Positions 12,940 to 19,314 of a stretch of DNA of 22,095 nucleotides are shown in pieces. The notes under the pieces were generated by a model. It did not search any database and was not told the origin of the DNA. It worked only from the letters and a program-made list of their open reading frames with translations. Source of the stretch: a virus; the IMG/VR virus record IMGVR_UViG_3300025648_000102, positions 1 to 22,095 of that record. One strand, 5' to 3'. A program made the translations under genes and the position numbers. Numbering within the stretch: the first letter of the stretch is position 1; every line of letters begins with the position of its first letter.

Positions 12940-13515
12940 ATGAACCCCTCCACAACACCAACGCCGATGACGGATTCTGCCCGTTTGCGAAGACATGAAA
13001 GCATAAGCTCTGATTGGGTGCATTTTACAATAAGCGAAATGCTAGAACGCGAACTTGCCGAGAAAACCAACGAGGCTTCCAACTATCATCAACATTACAG
13101 AGACGAGGCTTCCAAGGCGCAAAAATTCAAGAAGGCTTTTATTGAGCAGGAGAAAGAGGTCGAAAGGCTCCGTGATCTCCTCAAGGATCACGCTACATTC
13201 CTGCGTAAAAACGGATTCGATAGGCAGGCAGACGATCTTATGCGTCACGCCCCCACGCCAGAGGAAACCCAAGACGGGGCAACGATGAAAGAATGGTATG
13301 GAGGTTTCTCAAACGTTGAAAGCACGGAACCTTCTAACCCGACTTGCGCCACTTGCCGAGTGTTTCAGTCGATTGAGTATTCCCTGCATTACCTACGCGA
13401 CGAGGTGCAGCAAATTTATCGCGCCCTTAATGTCGGTGCAGAAGATAGTGGATACAACTTTGGAGAGATTGAAAAGCTGAAGAAAGAGATCCAGAAGCTA
13501 AAGGAGGGAAAATGA
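12940..13515 (+). CDS. Unknown coiled-coil protein, 191 residues
   Basis: It starts one base after the loader stop. I prefer ATG 12940; 12967 is an alternative. Residues 35-90 form a long charged helix (ELAEKTNEASNYHQ, KAFIEQEKEVERLRDLLKDH) and the end returns to a coiled-coil (EIEKLKKEIQKLKEGK). Between them lies a single C-x2-C (TCATCRVF). It has Pro/Thr-rich ends but no recognised domain. Possibly a structural or partner-binding protein of the replication group; function is unknown. Its stop overlaps the next gene. Confidence 0.65.
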   Translation: MNPSTTPTPMTDSARLRRHESISSDWVHFTISEMLERELAEKTNEASNYHQHYRDEASKAQKFKKAFIEQEKEVERLRDLLKDHATFLRKNGFDRQADDLMRHAPTPEETQDGATMKEWYGGFSNVESTEPSNPTCATCRVFQSIEYSLHYLRDEVQQIYRALNVGAEDSGYNFGEIEKLKKEIQKLKEGK

Positions 13516-13706
13516 TCCACGCCACAAAGTCTGAAATTGCGTCGGTTTTTATGGAGTGGGATCGTCAGTTCCGTGAATCGCCACAGCAATTCTTCCACGT
13601 CACCAATATGCTCCAGCAAAGTTATGAGGTGTACGCTGAAATGGCAGCGGATCAATTCATCGAGTTGATTCGGGAAATCCAAGCAAGGCAAAAAACGACT
13701 TGTTAA
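13512..13706 (+). CDS. Unknown 64-residue helical protein
   Basis: It starts in an ATGA overlap (13512-13515). Almost entirely predicted helix (SEIASVFMEWDRQFRESPQQ, YAEMAADQFIELIREIQA), it ends in KTTC. No family is recognised. Coupling to the coiled-coil gene suggests they are expressed together. Confidence 0.6.
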   Translation: MIHATKSEIASVFMEWDRQFRESPQQFFHVTNMLQQSYEVYAEMAADQFIELIREIQARQKTTC

Positions 13707-13713
13707 AAACGAC

Positions 13714-13726
13714 GGTTTAAGTAACC
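13714..13726 (+). promoter_or_regulatory. GGTTTAAGTAACC motif
   Basis: A one-base variant (T for C) of GGTTTAAGCAACC, located 40 bases before ATG 13754 and followed by a CA leader. Confidence 0.45.
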
Positions 13727-13741
13727 ATCATCAAGTCATCT

Positions 13742-13753
13742 CACACACACACA
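13742..13753 (+). promoter_or_regulatory. (CA)6 leader directly before ATG 13754
   Basis: Six CA units abut the start codon; no Shine-Dalgarno is present. Confidence 0.55.
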
Positions 13754-14113
13754 ATGACAACACAAACAACGCAGGAAGAGTTCGTCCTAGAAGAACGAAC
13801 GGCAACACGAGGTCAAGTCGATGCAGTCATCGCTTTGCTTCGAGGCAAGGGTTGGGTTTCAGCCGATAAACTCGTCTGGCTCACAACATTCACAAAACGG
13901 AAACTTCGTTCGATTGCTGAGGCAAGTGAAGGACTGATCGTTAGCAGTAATGAAGGCTATGCCTTTATCCACGACGTTCCTCATTCCGATGCCATATCAA
14001 CCGTGATGAGGCTGCAACGTCAGGCCCAAAAAATGCAGCAACGTGCGGCAAAAATCCTCGCCATCTTGGATCATGCCTCACCTGCTCCGGATTCATTCAT
14101 CTTTCGATCATAA
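13754..14113 (+). CDS. Unknown 119-residue protein with winged-helix feel
   Basis: Residues 18-70 (ATRGQVDAVIALLRGKGWVS, then FTKRKLRSIAEASEGLIV) look like a small winged helix: helix, 'GWVSADKLVWLT' turn, second helix, then a strand ending in GYAF. The C-terminal third is a basic helix (MRLQRQAQKMQQRAAKILAI). DNA binding is inferred from shape only. It is not a recognised family. It ends in a TAATG overlap with a small membrane protein. Confidence 0.65.
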   Translation: MTTQTTQEEFVLEERTATRGQVDAVIALLRGKGWVSADKLVWLTTFTKRKLRSIAEASEGLIVSSNEGYAFIHDVPHSDAISTVMRLQRQAQKMQQRAAKILAILDHASPAPDSFIFRS

Positions 14114-14289
14114 TGAAAGCAACAGAAGAAATCCCAACGTGCGTCTTTTTGGATGTATGGCTGCCAATGCTGGGTTCGGTACTGTGCATTTGCACGATAC
14201 TGTGCTTGTTCGCAGTCACTGCTGTTTTCGTATCCGAAACCGTTGATCGGTTTGTTCACTTCCACCAAGCACTTAACCATGAACGGTAA
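14113..14289 (+). CDS. 58-residue membrane protein
   Basis: The start codon overlaps the preceding stop (TAATG at 14111-14115). The middle, GSVLCICTILCLFAVTAVFV (residues 21-40), is a single membrane helix rich in Cys, followed by a His-containing charged tail. It overlaps the next gene by 11 bases. Function is unknown; it is the third very short membrane protein in this half. Confidence 0.55.
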   Translation: MKATEEIPTCVFLDVWLPMLGSVLCICTILCLFAVTAVFVSETVDRFVHFHQALNHER

Positions 14290-14461
14290 AGAATACTGGG
14301 ATACGGAAGGGATCAGGATGCTGAACCCAGACAACTCTATTCCATCCGTGGAAGATCGAGTTATAGCTGCATTCAATGCTGGAAGAAGGTGTGGACTCAG
14401 TGAGTTTGACCTTCCGGACGATGCTTGGATTGCGGCAGTCGAAACGGAGGAGGTCGAATGA
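14279..14461 (+). CDS. Unknown 60-residue acidic protein
   Basis: ATG 14279 is chosen because the longer frame from 14153 would lie over the membrane protein in another frame. The product is acidic (VEDRVIAAFNAGRRCGLSEF then DLPDDAWIAAVETEEVE). No family is recognised. It overlaps both neighbours, with ATGA at 14458-14461. Confidence 0.5.
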   Translation: MNGKEYWDTEGIRMLNPDNSIPSVEDRVIAAFNAGRRCGLSEFDLPDDAWIAAVETEEVE

Positions 14462-14664
14462 GCCGTCCATATCGTGAGGGCATGACCTGCCCTGAGTGCG
14501 AAGAGGAAACGGACGTGAAGGTCTATCCGTTTGTGCGCGGATACCGCTCAGGTCAATACGAGGACAACTACCCAGATGAAGGTGGTTACGTTGAGCCTGA
14601 AGACTGTCCACATTGCGGATGCGAAGGCGCATTCAATTACGAAGACACTTCAGAGGCAGATTAA
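14458..14664 (+). CDS. Small zinc-ribbon protein, 68 residues
   Basis: It starts in an ATGA overlap. CPECEEE (11-17) and CPHCGC (about 50-55) form a C-x2-C pair set consistent with one zinc ribbon, separated by a Tyr/Gly/acidic linker. Strongly acidic overall, so nucleic-acid binding is less likely than protein binding. Function is unknown. Confidence 0.62.
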   Translation: MSRPYREGMTCPECEEETDVKVYPFVRGYRSGQYEDNYPDEGGYVEPEDCPHCGCEGAFNYEDTSEAD

Positions 14665-14673
14665 CAAAAATTT

Positions 14674-14695
14674 CCTAGTGGAATGATCCTCTAGG
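14674..14695 (+). terminator. Hairpin before the last rightward gene
   Basis: CCTAG (14674-14678) pairs with CTAGG (14691-14695) and GGA with TCC inside it, loop ATGA. It is followed by GCAACCCC and ATG at 14712, the same hairpin-then-GCAACC order seen at 2272-2318. Confidence 0.4.
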
Positions 14696-14711
14696 GCAAC
14701 CCCAAAAAAAC

Positions 14712-14903
14712 ATGAGTAATGCAATGGTAGAGGCGAAAGCCTTCCTTCAGCGCATCGAGACCGGAGCCGAAGCCGAACTCGAAAGCGCACTGACCCACAT
14801 CAAAAACCTGATTGCCCACGTCGAGGCATCTGCTGAAACGGAATCGAAAGACGTTCTCAGCGATGTTGCTTCTGAGGCAACCAAGGCCGAGGCAAAGGTC
14901 TAA
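14712..14903 (+). CDS. Unknown 63-residue acidic helical protein
   Basis: It is rich in Ala, Glu and Lys (AEAELESALTHIKNLIAHVE, then ETESKDVLSDVASEATKAEA) and predicted fully helical with a coiled-coil tendency. It has no Cys or aromatic core, so it may be a small structural or scaffolding-like protein. Its stop overlaps the end of the integrase gene on the other strand by four bases, so the two transcription units converge with no space for a terminator. Confidence 0.55.
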   Translation: MSNAMVEAKAFLQRIETGAEAELESALTHIKNLIAHVEASAETESKDVLSDVASEATKAEAKV

Positions 14904-15961
14904 AACTTCACCTTGTCTGCCACGCTTGCACTATGAGTCTCACGAAGGTGTCCATACGTTCTGAGGGCCAACACGCCCCCGTCCTTATGGCCCAACCATC
15001 GGGAAACGGTAGGGATGTCCACACCGGACTCAATGCAAGTCGTGGCAAACAGGTGACGCAGGTCGTGGTGAGTGATGCGTTCAATGCCAATGTCACCACA
15101 GGCACGGGAAAGTGATTGCTCCGCTTCTTTGACCCGTAGGACGTAATCACCCTTCACCGGAAGTCTGGAAAGTAGATCCTTCATCGGGGCGATGATTGGA
15201 ATGTGTCGGGAATAACCCCCCTTGCCCGTGACGTAGATGGTCGGGTTCTTTGCCTCTCGACGAACGTCAGACCACTTGAGGCCATTTGCCTCAGCTATGC
15301 GGCAACCTGAGTAGGCGAGAAACTCAACGAGGTCGGCTGCTGCGTCGGATCGGTAGCTGTGCTTTTTCTCGTCCTTTGGCTTCCTGATTGCGGCAACCAA
15401 CCGCTTGAAATCCGCAGTTGAGGGAAGGCTCATGTTCTTTGCCTTCACCCTTGCCCGTTTGATTCCGGTCGTCGGGTCTCTCAGGATTAGACCGCTTTTA
15501 ACGGCCTCGTCCACAATCATGCGAAGGCTGCCAAGGGCATTGTTCACCAACGCTCCTGAGTATTTCCCCTTCAATGACGTGAACCACTCCTCACACTTGA
15601 TCGGCGTAAGCTCCTTTGGCTTCATCGTCTTGATCTTGGGAAACGTCTTTTCGAGAAAGATGATCGTGTTGAGTCGGTACTTCCTCGATGCCTCACGCAG
15701 GTTGGGATTTATCTCCGTGCGGCGTTTCACGTTTTCGATGCACTGACCGAGATTGGTTGCCTCGTTGAATGATGCATCCCCTGCTTTGCTAGAGGGCAGC
15801 TTTGCGAGTTCTTGCGGCAACTTGGCTTTCGCCACGGATAGCTGCTTGGTCTTCAAAGAAATCCTAACGGCCCTTCCAGAAACCCACTTCCGGATGAAGT
15901 AGGTTCCGGTCTTTTCGTTGCGGATCAGGTACTGCGTAGCTGTTGCGGTGAATTGGCTCAT
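14900..15961 (-). CDS. int: Tyrosine site-specific recombinase (integrase)
   Basis: A 353-residue tyrosine recombinase. Active-site residues are R221 (YSGCRIAEA), K247 (TGKGGYSR), the H299-x-x-R302 box (HHDLRHLFAT), H325 (WLGHKD) and Y336 (RTYGH). The N-terminal part, residues 1-160, would hold the arm-type and core-binding domains. It catalyses integration and excision between attP and a host attB. A tRNA-Lys(CTT) fragment lies just upstream of its start (16044-16087), making that the likely attachment core. The start is at 15961; CCTAGT repeats upstream may carry its regulation. Confidence 0.92.
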   Translation of the reverse strand: MSQFTATATQYLIRNEKTGTYFIRKWVSGRAVRISLKTKQLSVAKAKLPQELAKLPSSKAGDASFNEATNLGQCIENVKRRTEINPNLREASRKYRLNTIIFLEKTFPKIKTMKPKELTPIKCEEWFTSLKGKYSGALVNNALGSLRMIVDEAVKSGLILRDPTTGIKRARVKAKNMSLPSTADFKRLVAAIRKPKDEKKHSYRSDAAADLVEFLAYSGCRIAEANGLKWSDVRREAKNPTIYVTGKGGYSRHIPIIAPMKDLLSRLPVKGDYVLRVKEAEQSLSRACGDIGIERITHHDLRHLFATTCIESGVDIPTVSRWLGHKDGGVLALRTYGHLRETHSASVADKVKF

Positions 15962-16043
15962 AAGAGAAACCTAGTCTTTTCACCTAGTACGTCACCTTTT
16001 TTCTTCACCCTCGAATGCCCCGTAGGGCTAGCATTTAAGGGAG

Positions 16044-16087
16044 TGGATCGGGAAGGACTCGAACCTTCAACCAATTGATTAAGAGTC
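16044..16087 (-). other. tRNA-Lys(CTT) 3' fragment; likely attP core
   Basis: Read on the minus strand this is the anticodon-loop-to-3'-end part of a tRNA-Lys(CTT): GACTCTTAATC at the anticodon, then GAAGG TTCGAGT CCTTC as the T-arm and CCGATCCA ending the acceptor strand. The 5' half of the tRNA is missing and no CCA is encoded. Integration at tRNA genes by a phage that carries the 3' part is standard, and its position next to int supports attP. Confidence 0.75.
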
Positions 16088-16103
16088 TCCCCACACTGTT
16101 GGC

Positions 16104-16163
16104 TTCTAGGCAGTTCTAGGCAGTTACTCTGTAGGATTTCGCTGCTGAGGCAGTTCACGGCAG
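16104..16163. repeat. GGCAGTT direct repeats, candidate arm-type sites
   Basis: GGCAG starts at 16109, 16119, 16149 and 16159, thus two pairs ten bases apart, 40 bases between pairs. TTCTAGGCAG is a perfect ten-base tandem at 16104-16123. The spacing on one helix face is what arm-type recombinase or excisionase sites show. Confidence 0.55.
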
Positions 16164-16175
16164 GTTTAAGGAACC
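16163..16175 (+). promoter_or_regulatory. GGTTTAAGGAACC motif
   Basis: A one-base variant (G) of the 13-base motif, at the inner edge of the GGCAG repeats. Confidence 0.4.
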
Positions 16176-16177
16176 TA

Positions 16178-16225
16178 AAGACTAGGTGAAAATGGGAAAA
16201 CCTAGTCTTTCACCTAGTCTTTTTT
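16178..16225 (+). terminator. 15-pair inverted repeat with T-run
   Basis: AAAGACTAGGTGAAA (16178-16192) pairs perfectly with TTTCACCTAGTCTTT (16207-16221), followed by more T. A rival pairing, AAAGACTAGGT with ACCTAGTCTTT, overlaps it. The T-run faces rightward, which would stop plus-strand readthrough from entering the leftward late genes; ACTAGGT copies recur at 15969, 15982 and 17342. Confidence 0.7.
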
Positions 16226-16229
16226 GCAT
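16182..16229 (-). CDS. Possible 15-residue leader peptide
   Basis: The 14-base GGTTTAAGCCGATG occurs here on the minus strand, and its ATG opens a 15-codon frame coding MQKRLGERLGFPIFT, with an RLG repeat. Two copies of the same 14 bases elsewhere sit on gene starts. The frame lies over the 15-pair inverted repeat, so translation of it could change which hairpin forms. It may equally be chance. Confidence 0.25.
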   Translation of the reverse strand: MQKRLGERLGFPIFT

Positions 16230-16263
16230 CGGCTTAAACCTTGAGCATTAACCAAGTGTTTAA

Positions 16264-16911
16264 TTAAACAGAAGACCCCATTCGGGCTTTTTGGGTTTCC
16301 ACAAAATCCGTGAACACCCTCACCTCCCGAAGGAACATCTTCCGGTCGTCATCATTCCAGTGATCGTATGGGCATTGACGCACCCATTTCTCGAAGTCCT
16401 GCATGATTGCCTGAATGGTGTAGAACCCAACCCTCGGAGGGCATTGCTTCTTTATCTCATCCTTGGTGATGAGCCTTCCACCACGGGCCGAACGACTCGT
16501 TTCCATCGGGGAAAGGTGATTCTGGGCTGCCATTTCAAGCAACTCGGCCTGCTTCATTGGGTCAGAAGTATGCCTCAAGACTGCTGCATGATGGGCCGAA
16601 CTGAGCTTGGGATTGCGGATTTCGGACGGGATGCCTGCCAGTTTTTCGGCACGAGAAACCCTTACCCAGTCAAATTCCAACTGCTGAAGAGCCTCATTGG
16701 TGAACTGCTCCCCGTACTTTTCCTTGGCCTGAGATACCCAATCACCAATCAAAAACTCCATCGACGTGTCGATAGACCGGAGGTACTTCAGGACATCTAC
16801 CGCATCCTCTTGGGTGCAATCGGCAGATAGGACGAGGCCGTTGGGGCTGAATGTGGCGCATTGAGAAATGCGCTGCTGAATGTTGGCTAGGCTTTGGTTG
16901 GTGGTTTGCAT
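16264..16911 (-). CDS. DNA-binding-like protein, plasmid/phage regulator type
   Basis: A 215-residue protein; the start at 16911 is chosen because GGAG lies ten bases before it and the longer frame would run into the previous gene. Residues 47-75 (YLRSIDTSMEFLIGDWV, YGEQFTNEAL) and 100-145 (LSSAHHAAVLRHTSDPMKQ, LLEMAAQNHLSPMETSRSA) resemble a family seen on plasmids and phages, with a helix-turn-helix-like ParB-type middle. It overlaps the upstream gene by 25 bases. A lysogeny or partition regulator is possible given its place beside attP; this is inference. Confidence 0.6.
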   Translation of the reverse strand: MQTTNQSLANIQQRISQCATFSPNGLVLSADCTQEDAVDVLKYLRSIDTSMEFLIGDWVSQAKEKYGEQFTNEALQQLEFDWVRVSRAEKLAGIPSEIRNPKLSSAHHAAVLRHTSDPMKQAELLEMAAQNHLSPMETSRSARGGRLITKDEIKKQCPPRVGFYTIQAIMQDFEKWVRQCPYDHWNDDDRKMFLREVRVFTDFVETQKARMGSSV

Positions 16912-17336
16912 TGGGATCTCCAGTGGTTTTCTTTTCCGTTCTTTTTGTAGGAGGCAACCGCTGCCTCGGACTTGAAATGCTCGTTTCTGGGAAGGTCTAG
17001 TGTTTCCAGCCACTCATTCGCAGCGGCATTGATTGCTGCTGGCGTGAGGCCGTACTGCTTGGCTGCATCACGCTGAGACTTGTAAATGTTCAAACGATTC
17101 AATCCCGTGGCAAACATGAGTCCAACCACGGATACCCATAGATTCGATGGAATCAGGAGCTTCTGGATGATTCGTTGGAGGTAGTGACTTTCGGAAACCG
17201 TGATAGTGCGACTGGTGGATTGCCGTATAAAAGCAGCAACGCCAGTCCACCCTGATTCCCGATGAATTTCTTTGAGAATGTCCTCTAGGGAATCAATCTC
17301 ATCTGCCATGTCTGGGGTGAATGATGCTTCTCGCAT
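16887..17336 (-). CDS. Helix-turn-helix DNA-binding protein
   Basis: A 149-residue protein. SQRDAAKQYGLTPAAINAAA (about residues 87-106) reads as a helix-turn-helix with 'A...GLT.AAIN' turn, preceded by a hydrophobic segment (NLWVSVVGLMFATGLN) that may be a packing helix. The tail is basic. It begins five bases after ACTAGGTGATCC, which matches the end of 16S rRNA and may act as a strong Shine-Dalgarno. Coupled to the next gene by a 25-base overlap. It could be a repressor or a small packaging protein. Confidence 0.6.
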   Translation of the reverse strand: MREASFTPDMADEIDSLEDILKEIHRESGWTGVAAFIRQSTSRTITVSESHYLQRIIQKLLIPSNLWVSVVGLMFATGLNRLNIYKSQRDAAKQYGLTPAAINAAANEWLETLDLPRNEHFKSEAAVASYKKNGKENHWRSQCKPPTKA

Positions 17337-17376
17337 GGATCACCTAGTTACATCCTTCCTCCAATTGATGCAAGTG

Positions 17377-17389
17377 GTTTAAGCAACCT
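17377..17389 (+). promoter_or_regulatory. GGTTTAAGCAACC motif, copy 3
   Basis: An exact copy whose first bases are the stop of the minus-strand metallopeptidase gene. It is in inverted orientation relative to the gene starting at 17336, 41 bases upstream of it. Confidence 0.4.
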
Positions 17390-17747
17390 TTTTCAAGAAA
17401 ACACCCAAGGCTTTTCGGACGATAAAATGGGCAAGATAGCAGGTTGCCTCATCCCCCTTATCCCTAACCCCACTATCCGACATGATTTGGTTTGCGGCGT
17501 GTATTGCCTCGTGGCAAAGCAGGGCAATGGTATCTGCGTCTACAGGACGTTTTTTTAGAAAGATGATCGAGGCAGACCGTTTAGTCCTCCTAGCACACAT
17601 CCCACGGGCCTCTTTGTATTCGTCGATATGGTCAAAATCAGTGATCTTTTTCTTTTTCAACCATTCAACTGCCTGCTTGTGGTCACAGGGAGCAACAATC
17701 CACACCACGTCATCGAAGACTCCGGTTTGAATCTTGATTTCGGTCAT
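17379..17747 (-). CDS. HExxH zinc metallopeptidase-like protein
   Basis: A 122-residue protein starting at ATG 17747 in an ATGA overlap. LLCHEAIHAANQIM (about residues 72-86) is a HExxH zinc motif and the later GDEATCYLAHFIV supplies a possible third ligand (E), a pattern of small phage-encoded metallopeptidases. The N-terminal half is a charged soluble region. It sits downstream of the metallophosphoesterase in the late leftward operon. Substrate is unknown; a role in virion protein processing or against host factors is only a guess. Confidence 0.68.
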   Translation of the reverse strand: MTEIKIQTGVFDDVVWIVAPCDHKQAVEWLKKKKITDFDHIDEYKEARGMCARRTKRSASIIFLKKRPVDADTIALLCHEAIHAANQIMSDSGVRDKGDEATCYLAHFIVRKALGVFLKKVA

Positions 17748-18742
17748 AGCACCTTGCCATTGAGAATCCTTTTGTTGTCTACCTCGAACCACCCACTGCC
17801 ACGCTCAACAACAGCAAAGCCGTGTCCCCACTTGTTGATGGGCATATACCGTGGATGCAAATCACAAAGGCAGCCCAATGACCAAGTGGTAATCATTTTG
17901 CCCTGAATGGTGCTTTCTGTGTGTTCGCTCGTCTGATGGTGATGACCAACTAGCGCACATGACTTTGCCCTGAGAAACAATCCACGGGCTGCGTTGACTG
18001 GGCCGATTAGTGGGGTTGCGTACTCGTGACCATGAAGGATCGTCAGGTCTTCAATTTGGATCAGCTGCTTTTCGGTAACGTAATCAATCCCTCTGTTTTC
18101 AAAATCCATGAGAACCGGAAACCGAAACTCAGGGATGTCTAGCAACTCAGGGGCTTTGCACCTCAAGAACGACTGGTAACGCTCGTCATGATTGCCATCC
18201 TTCCAGATGATTTTTGTCTTTGGAAATTTCTCAGCTAGATAGTCCAAGAATTGCTTGGTTGCCTTGATTTCATGGTGGGTATTTCTCTCCCTTGGATCTT
18301 TTTCAAACCTAGACAACTGGTAGAAATCAATCGTGTCTCCATTCAGCAGGATTACGTCCACCTTGCGCTTTTTTAGGTAATCCAATGCTGCTTTCAGAGC
18401 TACGTTGCAATGGAATGGCACATGGACATCATTGATGATGCCGACTTTTTTGCCCTCAAGTATGTACGGCTCCCATTTCCTTTTGTAACTTGTGGGCAGC
18501 TTGGTTGGATCTTGCGGCTTGCCGTTTGCTCGATAAAACTCACGGTTTTTTATACCATCCCTTGCTGTCTTGCCGTTATTCCCGCGAAAGTTTCTTAGAT
18601 GGGATCTACAAGATTCAAGGCTTGTCCACACCTCTGGGTTATTTGCGTAAAGTTTTTTTGCTAGCGTCAGAGTGGGGATTTCTGAAAAGCGTCTTAAAAT
18701 ATCTTTTACAAGAGATGCGCCGATGGGATTGCTGCTACTCAT
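17744..18742 (-). CDS. Calcineurin-type metallophosphoesterase
   Basis: A 332-residue protein starting at ATG 18742 in an ATGA overlap. Metal-binding motifs are present in order: D105-x-H107 (NDVHVPFH), GD at 135-136 (NGDTIDF), GNHDE at 173-177, HGHE at 227-230 and GHHH at 256-259, so the active site looks intact. The first 60 residues look like a small helical DNA- or protein-binding domain common to phage versions. Substrates of these phage enzymes are mostly unsettled (phosphodiester or nucleotide). Encoded between the endolysin-like and metallopeptidase-like genes. Confidence 0.88.
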   Translation of the reverse strand: MSSSNPIGASLVKDILRRFSEIPTLTLAKKLYANNPEVWTSLESCRSHLRNFRGNNGKTARDGIKNREFYRANGKPQDPTKLPTSYKRKWEPYILEGKKVGIINDVHVPFHCNVALKAALDYLKKRKVDVILLNGDTIDFYQLSRFEKDPRERNTHHEIKATKQFLDYLAEKFPKTKIIWKDGNHDERYQSFLRCKAPELLDIPEFRFPVLMDFENRGIDYVTEKQLIQIEDLTILHGHEYATPLIGPVNAARGLFLRAKSCALVGHHHQTSEHTESTIQGKMITTWSLGCLCDLHPRYMPINKWGHGFAVVERGSGWFEVDNKRILNGKVL

Positions 18743-19314
18743 ATAGAAAACTGTTTTTGTAGATCGTTGATGCGATTCAGCCACCCTTGCAGGTTTTTAT
18801 ATTCATTCGGGTTGTTGGCTACTATGGACTGGTAATGCGCTTTGCTTTTTGCAAGGAAAGCCAAAGCCAACCCATTGCTGTCAGGGCATTGCATGGCAGC
18901 ATTCAGTGTCTTTTGACCCATAACCCCGTCTACGGTTAGATGCGCCCCATAGTCGTTCAAGGCAAACTGAAGCAGTTTAATCTCCTCTGAGTCACCCTGA
19001 TTTACTGCCTGTACGAACACTAGAATGCACAAGGGGTACGGCAATCCATAGCACTTGCAACCCTCCCAGTAGTTTTCCAAGTAGGTCATCATGATCCACT
19101 CCGGAGTAGCCGTAACGGTTCCCGTTTCGTCAACCGGAAGGTTGTCATCGACTTGATTCAATCCAGCAAAAGTCAACCCGTGGGAATCTGGTCTTTCTGG
19201 AATAATGTTCCCTTGTGAGTCGGTAACAATTTCATCCGGTAAAACAATGGCAAGTGCCTGCTGAAAATAGCTAGACTCTTGATCTGCTGCGTCGAGGATG
19301 TCTTCCAGTTTCAT
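18739..19314 (-). CDS. Endolysin-like protein (GH108/peptidoglycan-binding type)
   Basis: A 191-residue protein. Residues 26-54 (PDEIVTD ... RPDSHGLTFAGLNQ) resemble the start of phage GH108 muramidases, where Glu precedes a 'D..GG.T..GI' segment; here the Glu may be E28 but the usual EGG is replaced. Residues 78-107 (YLENYWEGCKCYGLPYPLCI, then VFVQAVNQG) and 114-137 (LLQFALND then VDGVMGQKTL) match the rest of that family and its peptidoglycan-binding part. It has no signal peptide. The holin-like gene just upstream supports a lysis role. Catalytic residue is uncertain. Confidence 0.7.
   Translation of the reverse strand: MKLEDILDAADQESSYFQQALAIVLPDEIVTDSQGNIIPERPDSHGLTFAGLNQVDDNLPVDETGTVTATPEWIMMTYLENYWEGCKCYGLPYPLCILVFVQAVNQGDSEEIKLLQFALNDYGAHLTVDGVMGQKTLNAAMQCPDSNGLALAFLAKSKAHYQSIVANNPNEYKNLQGWLNRINDLQKQFSI

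Larger units (their letters stand above)
15962..16263. other. attP region with repeats
   Basis: About 300 bases without a main gene. They contain two ACCTAGT sites (15969, 15982), a hairpin (16016-16034), the tRNA-Lys fragment (16044-16087), four GGCAG words spaced 10/30/10 bases (16109-16163), a GGTTTAAGGAACC site (16163-16175), a 15-pair inverted repeat with T-run (16178-16225) and a short leader-like frame on the minus strand. Confidence 0.65.

Noticed and set aside
16044-16087. A complete tRNA-Lys gene
   Set aside because: The 5' half is absent; the anticodon stem is not completed upstream, so it is a fragment.
15962-16263. attL or attR of an integrated prophage
   Set aside because: Phage-type genes lie on both sides with no host gene, so attP is the better reading.
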